Source: Parachlorella kessleri (Eukaryota > Chlorophyta > Trebouxiophyceae > Chlorellales > Chlorellaceae). Taken from it: 10,825 nt of DNA. Shown here in pieces: positions 1 to 8,399 of the stretch. The stretch lies in NCBI GenBank assembly GCA_001598975.1, contig BBXU01002264.1:1-10825 (forward strand). The letters run 5' to 3'. Below the pieces are notes generated by a model. That model was not told where the DNA came from. It was given only the letters and a program-made list of their open reading frames with translations, and did not search any database. Each line of letters opens with the position of its first letter. Position 1 is the stretch's first letter. The position numbers and the translations under genes are program-made.

Positions 1-1318
1 ATGACCAGTATGAGTGACCTGCACAGGTTGGGAGTACTTGCCTCTGTATGGTGGACCGGAAAATGCCAGCCCTGGTAGACCTGATTGTGGGAGACCCATA
101 TGACTTATCAAAAGTCGTGGCCCAGTTGCTAAAATAGGCATCAAATGCGGTGTTGCTCTGCAGCACCAAGACAAAAGTGCGTGCCTGGTACCACAATCTC
201 TCTACTCCGCAGAATTTGCCTCCGTCACTGTGTACTGCGTCACTCGGCGGGTCCTGGCCCTTTTACCAGTGGCCGCCACTGCTCCTCGAACTCAGACAGG
301 AAGGAAAGCCATAGGGGCTAAACTAAGCCCCGTTGCAGGTGCAGAGAGACCTTCCAATGCCGAAAAACAATGATCCGAGGCATAACTCACGGACAGGGCA
401 GCTTGAATTTCAGCATTGATGGCGGCCTTCTTGGCATACACAATCTCCAGTGTAATGCCACCTGCAGCGCAAGGCCATTTTTTAATCAGTCTGGACGTCA
501 TGGCAAAAGTTAGATGGCTTGAGTATTCTATAGCAATGCAGCAAAGGTTTACTACCTGCCTTTAGCCTGCGTAATTTGCAAGTATGACATGATCTTAGTA
601 TGCCACCCCGGGCCCGTGTGCCAGGATATCATGTCTGTCTTCAAGTGGGCCACGTAGGTGCCGGCGCACATCTGCATGCTTTCACCACTACAACATACCT
701 CCATAAGGGATGCAGAGGGTGGTGCCTGAGGGGATGGGCTCTGTCACCCCCGGGTTGGCAGCAGCCACAACCTCAGGCACGGTGCCATAGCGGTCAGCAG
801 CGGCCCGGAGAGAGAGCACCCCATTCGTGATGACGGTGGTCCCCTGGCAGCCCTGCAGCAGGGTGCGGGTTGCGCCTGCAGCAGGCGAGCGAGCATGCAC
901 CTTGGCCCCTGGCCAGGGTATGTAAGTCGGTTTTGGGTGAAAGGAAGTCTTTCCCACTGTCTATTGCTCATAGCACTATTAATCTCCAGCTGCCCTGCCA
1001 AGGCTTTAGGCGGATGTAAAGCAGCCTCATGTAGTGATCGACCAGGTTTATTCTCTATGGTGCCTGCCATGGACTGCCCATTCCACAAGCGAGCAAGCCC
1101 TGCATAACAGCTGCATGCAGGTGAGTATTGCTGCTCGTGATGCAAGCTCCACAGTGCATCCACCTATAAAACTTTGCGGCCGCCCATGCACACAATCCGA
1201 GGCACTGCATGCGCCCTTGGACTGCTTCCAAGACCCTGGAGCACATCCCCGACTCACCTCCTGACTGTGCAGCTGCCAGCAGAGCCAGCAGCAGGACGTG
1301 GGTAAGCGACCTGCTCAT
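1..1318 (-). CDS. Secreted LysM protein with cathepsin-propeptide-like segment (partial; probable LysM cysteine protease)
   Basis: Hand-built spliced model, 5' end in the window and 3' end beyond position 1. Exons: 1258-1318, 699-875, 391-461, and from 184 down to about 38. Introns are GT-AG (GTGAGT, GTATGT, GTGAGT donors; CAG acceptors) and the phases join perfectly. Residues 1-20 form a signal peptide (MSRS, then a Leu/Ala core). Residues about 30-78 form one LysM domain, with the YGT turn, the AAAN helix end, and a Gly...LCIP end; two Cys (30 and 75) could pair. After a linker, residues about 114-150 (FDAYFSNW, FDKSYG, then R..GIF) resemble the I29 inhibitor prodomain of papain-like proteases, with a degenerate ERFNIN motif. 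LysM binds chitin or related glycans; LysM-type chitin-binding cysteine proteases are, to my recollection, known in Volvox. I infer a secreted or matrix protease, but no catalytic residue is in the window. The exon 4 donor is unsure: GTACTC after 38, or a GC donor (AG|GCAAGT) after 42. An in-frame ATG at 1348 is an alternative start. LysM is firm; the I29 call is moderate. Confidence 0.72.
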
Positions 1319-2291
1319 GCAGCTACAGAGTAGGGCGAGGCACGGCACGACGCAAGGTCAACAGCAGGTCTCAGGACAGCTTGAAGCTGAGAATGGAATA
1401 GCAAAGCGTTGCTGGGTCGGGGTATGCACAACGCAATGAAGCAGTAATTAGCATACTCCTGGCCCCGGGCAACCCTTTTGGTCTCCAAAACGGCTGACTC
1501 AGCGGAAACGGTGGCTGTGACGTGCCCACATTCTGCGCCGGCGCGCCTTGGGCCATGCCTCCATATTTGGCCAGGTGGAGTCCTCCGGCTCTTTCAAGAC
1601 CCCAAAACGTCTCATTCGATAAGTTTTTTTTATTGTCTCCGGCTGCTCAGCAGAGGCTCTATGGCTGGCTCATGTGCAGCAGCGCGTCACCTTGATCCAT
1701 GACATGCTGATAGCATATATGCCTATTAGCCATATAGGCCCCAGGCAAACCCGCTACACTCCCCATGGGTCCTCAGCCGTCACAACCTCAGGGTGCCGTC
1801 CAGGGAGCGGGCACATGCCCAGGCAGGGTCCAACATACATCCGGGGTTGGATTACCTAAGCCGTAGCTCTTCTAGGCCAACGGTAATACCCCCTTACTGC
1901 TGCCGTTGCTCCGCTTGGCGCCTGCACCCCATGTGTCCGGCCTTCTTTGGTGGCTGCCATGCCGCATGCCAGGCATTCTTAGCTGGCTGGCTACACAGTG
2001 GTGGTGCACTGTCAGCTGGAGGCAGTGCCGAATGACGCCTCATCCCCACCATTAGTGAAATGACCTTGTGAGTCCTCGACATGCTCACGCCGCATGGCAT
2101 TCTGTCAACATTCCCAGCACAAGTAAGATAGTGGGTACTAGTGCCCTTCCTGGTCGCACTTGGAATGCGCCCAGGCAGCAACCTCAATAAAGCCTATCAT
2201 TTGGTAGTCGAGTCCCACAAGGCTTCATTTGGTGCGGTTGAAAAAGCAGGCCAAACTATAATAGGACTATACCCGATAAGGGGCCTCAGAG
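1319..2291. other. Intergenic region between the LysM gene and the RAP gene
   Basis: About 970 nt holding the promoter side of the LysM gene and the 3' flank of the RAP gene, both on the minus strand. Open frames here are short, have no recognisable domain and no convincing splice partners. No clear TATA box stands upstream of the LysM start. No TGTAA, the usual chlorophyte poly(A) signal, lies in the 200 nt downstream of the RAP stop on the minus strand. The only structured spot is the palindrome and hairpin at 1713-1739. I see no tRNA or other RNA gene. Confidence 0.6.
1713..1739. repeat. Palindrome plus small hairpin in intergenic DNA
   Basis: GCATATATGC at 1713-1722 is a perfect 10-bp palindrome. 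It overlaps a short inverted repeat, GCCTAT (1721-1726) and ATAGGC (1734-1739), with a 7-nt loop. The AT-rich core stands out from the GC-rich surroundings. It could be a protein-binding site or chance; nothing ties it to a gene. Confidence 0.35.
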
Positions 2292-5200
2292 TCAAGCCTG
2301 TACTCCTGTACCTCCTTTCCCGCCCCCTTCCTGCCGCCGTTGCTCCCATTGCCTCCTGTCCCTGCCTTGCCCCCCGGGCCTGCCCGGTCCACTGCGCCTC
2401 CCCCTGCTCCCCCCCCGCTGAGGCGCCTGCCGCTGCGCCGGCTGCTGCTGCAGCCTCTCCTGCAGGCCCGGCTGGCGGATCAGGTACCCCCAGATAGCAG
2501 GGCGCAGGTTGACCCTTGGCTGCGCTGCTCCACCCCTGCCGTGCTCCCCTTCCCCGTCGCTGCTGCTGCCACCAAGCACTGGCTCATCCTCCTCATCCGA
2601 GAAAGACAGCTGGACGGCATCCTCCCCCAGATACCGCTGTACTACGGCTCCAGCAGCCTTGGCCCCGCCTTCTGCTGTGCTGTTGGCACTGTCGCTGCCA
2701 GGGCTCGTGTCAATGTCCAAGCCCTGCTCAGGCTGCTCTGCCTGCTGTCCCTCCTGCTGCGCCTGCCCTGCCTGCTGGGCACGCTGCTGCCACCTCCTCT
2801 GCTTTTGCACCATCACGTCCGTGAGGTAGCCGACGGTGGGCAGCGTCACCAGGGTCCAGCCCCAGTCGGCCAGCAGGCGGTTGCGGGTGAGCACGGTGGC
2901 CGAGGCGGTGTTGGTGTTGTGAGTGAACTCCGAGCGTCGGGTCACCTGCGTGCACGGGAGGTTAAGAGAACAGTGGGACCGGGTGGGGTCACGGTTCCGC
3001 TGGCTGGAGAAAGGTCACGGTTCCGCTGGCTGGAGAAAGGCGAAGGTGTGCCCACCAAATGCGGGCCACAACAATGGTGGCAGGCTCCCACTGGGGGAAT
3101 CCCGTACGGCACACAGGTGCGCTTCCTGTTGCAGTGCACTGGACGCAGCTGGTGGGCCGGACTGGTCTGCACGATAACATCGGCTGCGGCATTGGCTAAG
3201 GCTGTGCCTGGAGGCCTGGGCGTATTCATTCATGCAGGAAGACATTCCAGCCGCCCTCACACCCTCACCCCCCCACCCATGCTCCACGACACTGGCCCTT
3301 TCCCAGAATCGATGTAGCCTGGTTTAATGCAAGACCTAGGCTCAGGCTGGGCAGATCTGTTTGCCGATCTAGTCGTCTCTATACGTGCAGACTTCCTAGC
3401 ACCTCCCTGTGGCTGGCGTGCCTCACCTGGAACGCCAAGCGCAGGCTGGGGACAGCCACGTCCACAAGCAGTGGCGCGCCTGTCTCATAGTCGTAGACAC
3501 GGTACAGCTGGCGCACGCTGTGGCGGCCCTGGCACAACTGCTGCACCACCTGCGCAACACAGCAACCCCACCAGCCATGTCATGGAGGGCTGGGGCTACA
3601 AGGTGCTTCGAGACTAGGTGATCTTCCACAAACCAAGTGCTGGAGATTTGGAAACGTTGGACTGGGCTTCGGAAGTGAGTTGGACAGGTAAGCTACATGT
3701 CTGCCTTGTGTAAAGGTCAGTGTAAAGGGCAACAACCAGTCCCACTGCATGCGGCCCCCGACTTAGCGATTGTCGCAGCACATGCGCCGCACCCACCCTC
3801 CCACGGCCACTCCCACTCCCTTCATGACCTCCTCACAACGTGGATGCACACTGCACACCCAACAGCACACCCATACCTTGACACAAAGGACACACAGGCG
3901 CACAACAGCAGCACGCACCTCGGCAAGAGCCTCGCACACGCTTGGCCATGTATGCGACTCCTTGGCCTCTGTGAGAGCCAGGGCGGTCTCCACGCCCAAA
4001 CGCAGCACGCTACCTGGCAGCGGCTCCACGACACTCTGCCCACTCGTGCTGCCACCAGGCACCTCGATGCCGCTGCTGCTATCGCTGCCGCTGCCGCCCT
4101 CATCAGAATCCTGCTGCCGCGGTTGCTGCTGCCGGCTCCGCCGCGGCGGCCGCTGCGTGGCCCCCGCCTGCTCCCGGGCCAGGAGGTAGGCAAAGAGCCA
4201 AGTGCGGGCCTGGGACTGCTGGGAGGTGGCACGCGCGCCTGGGCGGCGTGCCTCGCCCACTGCTGCCCCCCCGTCCTCGCGCCGCAGGCTGAGCAGCAGC
4301 CGCCAGCGCTCGGGGGTCAGCCGCTGCAGCAGCCAGGGCCAGGTGCCAGGGTTGGGAGCAGTCTAACCAAGCTCACCCAGGCATGGACAATGGCGGCTTG
4401 CTGGTTTCGGCATCCTTTCCGGTCTGGGCATCAAAAGTGAGATTTGGTTGGTGTTGCCAGGTACGTAGCGCCGCTGACCCGCTTCGCTTGTAGCCCAGCC
4501 AGTCACACCTACTCCCGGCCCGCCCACGCCCACACCCCCCTCCCCCCCCCAGCCCTTGCGACAAGGCGAGTACGCCTAATCAGGATCCCTCATCAGCCAC
4601 CTACCTTGGCCACCCCCAGCGCCCACGCTGCCTGCACCAGCAGCAGCTGGTCCCTGCCGCCGTCGGCCTCGACCACAGCCATGCAGGCGGCGCAGAACTC
4701 CTCCCCCGGGTCTACACCCAGCTTGGCCAGCCCAGTCAGCGCCGCCGTCGCCTCGCGGGCGTGGCCCGGCTGCAGCTTGTCCTGCAGGGCTGCAGCAGGG
4801 GCGGCGCGGAGCCCACAATGACCACCCCAGGACCGGGTAAGGGTTGTGAGCCAATGCGGCGGTCACACCCTGCCAGCTTATACAGCCGGCAACCTCCTTT
4901 TGCAGGGGTGCGGCAGGGTGCAGCAGATACATGGCTGTCATGTGATTGGGGCATCAGTTCTGGCAGGGTCCACCACTGGCAGCCTGGCCAGCAGCCATGT
5001 CAGCGCAGCAGGCATTTCACACGGCGAGCGTGCTCACCTGCCACCAGGTCTGCCAGGATCTGCACCCTGGGCGAGAAGCTGAGGTAGCCGAGGCTGCCGA
5101 AGAACTGGGCCAGGCCCCAGGCCCCCATCGTCTCGCGGTGGACATGCACCTTCTGGCAGATCGTCTCCAGGACCCACGTGCTAGGGTAACCTGCAGCAGC

Positions 5201-7572
5201 AGGCACAGCAGTGCAGGGGAGGCCAGTCATGCTGGTAGCCCACCTCATGCACCACTGCCACATCTCTGGGATGGAGATCAGCTTGCGCAGCAGCACGGCA
5301 TGGAGCAACACAGGGCACTCATTCCTTCCAAGTGGGTGAGCCTCAGCAGTCGGCAGCCTACAATCCACCTCCGCCAATTTAGCCAGCCTCAGAGATCACG
5401 CTACAGGCAGCGGCGCCTTGCATGCGGCCAGGAAAGCAGCGGTACACTAATCCCTGCAAGAATTCTCTGGATGGACAGCTCGTGAGCGGTGGCAGGCATC
5501 CACGGCGGACACAGGCCACCCAACAACAAGGAGCACAGGAGCACCAGTCATCCCCCAGACCGACCACCCAGCCCACCATACCGATGACCCACCCCTTCAT
5601 ACCAACCACCCGCCCCACCTGGCGACCTGTCCATGGCGCCCCTGGTGAACCTTGCGGCCATGTACTCGCTCTGCATGGAGCTCCACACCCGCAGCACCAG
5701 CAGCACCCGCCCCTCCTCAAACTCGCCGTGCTGCAGCCGCGCCCCCACCGCCACCGCCAGGCGCCACTGCTGCGCCGGCGCCAGCCGCAGGCCCAGCGTG
5801 TCCACAGCGTGGTACAGCAGCACCAGCCGGCGCAGCGGCATCTTGGACACCCCAGGCACCGCCCGGCCGCGGCGGCCAGTGCCAGTGCCACCCTCCTGGC
5901 TGGGGGCCAGGGTGGAGCTGGCCATCTGGTCTGCTGGAAAATGTGCTGCCATGCGTGACTCCCTTGCTGCCTCTGCTGTTGCTGCTGCCCATGGTGCCCC
6001 CCCGTTGCTGCCTCTTGTGCGTGCCTCGGCAGCTGCCGCACCAGCCGTCACTGCTGGCGGCTGCCCGCCCGCAGGGGCTGCACCCTTACCGCCGCTGCCG
6101 CGCCCGCTGTCGCCCTGCTGCGCTGTGCCGCCCTCACCGCCGCCACTGCTCTCCCCAGCGGCGCCAGGCAACTCATCACCACCAGGCCTTTGGCTGCCGT
6201 CGGCATCAAAGATCCAATCCAGCGCAGCAGGCAGCAGCTTGGGGTCCAGCTCAGCAGCTATTTGCCGCCCAGGCTCGGTCAGCGTCAGTAGCCGGACCGC
6301 TTCCAGCATGTCAGTCACCTACGAGCACGAGTGACATGGGTGATGCTTTTGTGAGGTGCTCATCCATGCCTCAAGGGGGGCAGGAACAGCACTGAGGGAG
6401 GGACCGTGCCAGGCAGCCTCATGAGATGCCTAGCACAGCGGCCGGGGAGCGGCTCACACCTCTACCGCACACATGTGGAGGCTGCCACGGCTTTTGTCCT
6501 CCACCGCAGCAGTACGCTCTCCTGCCAGCCAGGACAACGCTTGTCACACATCGCTCCCCTGGGAAGCAGCCGGTGGTCTGTATGAGCGGTACGAGCCTGT
6601 GTGCTTGCAAATGCAAGGTGCCTCGCATGGAGTGGGTGGTCTGGGAGGCCTCACCGCGTTGGGGTAGGGTACTGGGCTAGCAGGGGTAGCTACCTCCCCT
6701 CCACACGTGACTGTCCCTTTCCGGGTGGGGATCCCTGGCCAGGTGGCGGCACACACTAATTCTGACCGAAGCAAAACTACTCCAGCCTTCGCCACACCTG
6801 GATAGGCGACAAGCTGCGTACGCCCCCGGCGGCTGCCAGCGACTCCTGCCACGCCCGCAGCTGCTGCGGCGTGACCAGCCGGTAGCGCACCCCCGCCTTC
6901 AGCAGCCGAACCAGGGGCCAGCGCTGCAGCTCGCCGACGCGCTCCCACGCATAGGCGGTCAGCCGCTGTGCAGCCGCACCATCCTCGGGGTTGCTGGGGT
7001 TGCCTTGCACCATCAGCTGCACGACGGGCGAACAATATAGCAACTCAGGGGGGTTTACTGCCCCTGACGGTCAGGCAAGCCCGCAACGCTGCCCTGCCAA
7101 CAACTTAGGCTCCTGCTATGAAAGCTATCACGACTGCCAGGACATAGATGGGCGTAAGAGCGCAAGGCAAGGGGCGCGGCTACTCGCGACAGAGGTGGCG
7201 CACAAACAGCCGGGGGAGGCCGGCCCAGTAGCACGAAGCCCTTAGAGGCCGGGACCGGTGTAGCAACACCCGGCAGTGGGCTCCACAACATGCGACCCCT
7301 GCCAGGGCCAGCAGAGTGCCTGTGATGGGCAACCAGTGGGTTCCACACCCAGCCTTTTTGTGACACGGCAGCATGCAAAGTGGCAAAATGATGGGCGGCC
7401 TCCTGTGAGAACGCCTTGCTGGATTACCAGGGCCCACGTGGACCCTCCCTCTCACCATGTTGAGTGCCACATCCAACGCAGCAAAAGACAGGGCCTCAGG
7501 CGGTGTTGCCAGAACCAGATCCACAGCCGCCCTGCAGCTGCGCTGTGCGGCCACCTCCTCTCCCAGCAGCAT
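2292..7572 (-). CDS. Helical-repeat protein with RAP domain (OPR/FASTK-like), probable organellar RNA-binding factor
   Basis: Spliced model with coding exons 7456-7572, 6798-7016, 5619-6318, 5038-5190, 4605-4789, 3919-4362, 3427-3549 and 2292-2945. All introns are GT-AG and phases agree (0,0,1,1,0,0,0), giving about 864 residues from the ATG at 7572. The middle carries repeated helical blocks with OPR/FASTK-like patterns (LSPIQ, PLRRLVLLYHAVDTLGL, LTGLAKLGVDPG, AAWALGV). Residues about 633-690 form a RAP domain (LLVDVAVPSLRLAFQ, then SEFTHN, LLADWGWTLVTLP). RAP/OPR proteins bind transcripts in chloroplasts or mitochondria and control RNA stability, processing or translation; which RNA is unknown. 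An Ala/Gly-rich insert of about 115 residues interrupts exon 3. After RAP comes a tail of about 170 residues, rich in Gln, Gly, Ser and acidic residues, although RAP usually ends the protein. The start is uncertain: the frame stays open upstream of 7572 to about 7740 without an ATG, and no transit peptide is visible, so a leader exon probably exists. The joint between 5619 and 5190 is also debatable. Confidence 0.8.
2987..3038. repeat. 26-bp perfect tandem duplication in the intron splitting the RAP domain
   Basis: Two identical 26-bp units, 2987-3012 and 3013-3038, lie head to tail, each beginning GGTCACGG and ending GGAGAAA. They sit in the intron 2946-3426, about 40 nt from its 3' splice site in the minus-strand gene. 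Perfect identity suggests a recent slippage duplication. Confidence 0.9.
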
Positions 7573-7765
7573 GGCAGGCTGTGACTTGGGCGGTGCTCCT
7601 GATACCACGGTGGTGGTTCCTGCACTTGCCGCTGCCACCGGCGGCGAGGGAGCGCCGCCAGCGCCCGGCGTGCGGTGTGAGGGCTGCGGCAAGCAGGCAG
7701 CGGGCAGCGACCAACTCTGTGAGCAACCTCCACAGCAGACCTAAGAAGAGCACTTTGTTGGATTG

Positions 7766-7773
7766 TTTATATA
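7766..7773 (-). promoter_or_regulatory. TATA-like box upstream of the RAP gene
   Basis: On the minus strand this reads TATATAAA, a close match to the eukaryotic TATA consensus, about 190 nt upstream of the first in-frame ATG (7572). If used, transcription would begin near 7740 and the protein would start at 7572. This conflicts with the model in which 7741-7901 is an intron and translation starts at 8018. The motif is clear; its use is inferred. Confidence 0.4.
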
Positions 7774-7901
7774 GCAAAGCAGGAGCCTGGTAAGCGTAAC
7801 CTGCTGCCTGTCAGGGTAGCCTGCGGTGGATAGCCAGCCAGCGAGGTGGTGATGATGCAGGGCGTGGCATAGCGTACCCGAGACTTATTCTCGGCCCTTA
7901 C

Positions 7902-8018
7902 TATATTATGATCCCTTGCGTGGTGAGCCTTTGCCCGATGGAGGTTGAAGTGCATGCCATGATGTCGGGTAAGACGCTGATCGCCCGAAAACGACAACGA
8001 CCGCCACGGTTTCGGCAT
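7902..8018 (-). other. Candidate N-terminal leader exon of the RAP gene
   Basis: An ATG at 8018 opens 39 codons ending at a GTAAGG donor after 7902, phase 0. An acceptor (TTCTTAG) ends at 7741, and the frame from 7740 runs in phase 0, without a stop, into the first supported RAP exon (ending 7456). The encoded leader begins MPKPWRSLSFSG; it is rich in Arg, Lys and His and has only two acidic residues, compatible with an organellar transit peptide. The support is splice phase and composition only; no homology is visible. The TATA-like box inside the proposed intron argues against it. Confidence 0.3.
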
Positions 8019-8399
8019 GGCTGAGGCGAACCAGTAACTTGCAATTTAAAGAACTGCAATGCCTTGCTTAGACTTGACCCTCTCGTCGCGATGGATAAAC
8101 AGGGGGTTCCGCAGTCACAGTCAAAATCCCCCAGGCCAACCATGCAGCTGCTTGCAGGGGACTGTATGAAACTGCCCACCCAGCTAGATCCGAAGCGGTC
8201 CACTGGTGAAGGTGCCTCCCCAGGATATCTGACTAAGCTTCTATCGTGCCCCCCCTCTGCTGACTAGCACAACAACAGCTCAGCCTGGCAACAGTTCCAA
8301 CAGCGAGTGCTTTCATGCAGCAGCTATCCTTGCGGTGCTGTGTCCTGCTGGCCTTGGCCCATGTCGCTCCCGTGGCATCAACCAGCCGCTATCCCCCGG
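8019..8399. other. Intergenic region between the ABCA gene and the RAP gene
   Basis: About 380 nt between the ABCA stop codon and the candidate leader exon; the gap grows to about 830 nt if the RAP gene starts at 7572. It should hold the ABCA 3' UTR and the RAP gene's upstream region. I see no supported coding block, no RNA gene, and no TGTAA element on the minus strand within 200 nt of the ABCA stop. Confidence 0.5.

Noticed and set aside
688..957. LysM ORF as a complete small gene ending at the stop at 688
   Set aside because: A two-exon, 82-residue protein is possible, but the strong GTATGT donor just before the stop and the phase-matched downstream exons favour a longer protein.
2186..2191. 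AATAAA on the plus strand as a poly(A) signal
   Set aside because: No plus-strand gene ends here, and green algae usually use TGTAA.
2340..3317. Plus-strand ORF of 325 codons
   Set aside because: It lies opposite the final RAP exon and its intron. It is Pro/Leu/Ala/Arg-rich with no domain, as expected from the antisense of GC-rich coding DNA, whereas the minus strand shows a RAP domain.
3697..4440. Plus-strand ORF of 247 codons
   Set aside because: It is antisense to the RAP-gene exon 3919-4362 and adjoining introns, with low-complexity composition and no recognisable motif.
5633..6395. Overlapping long plus-strand ORFs (233 and 247 codons)
   Set aside because: They are antisense to the exon 5619-6318, whose minus frame joins in phase with both neighbours.
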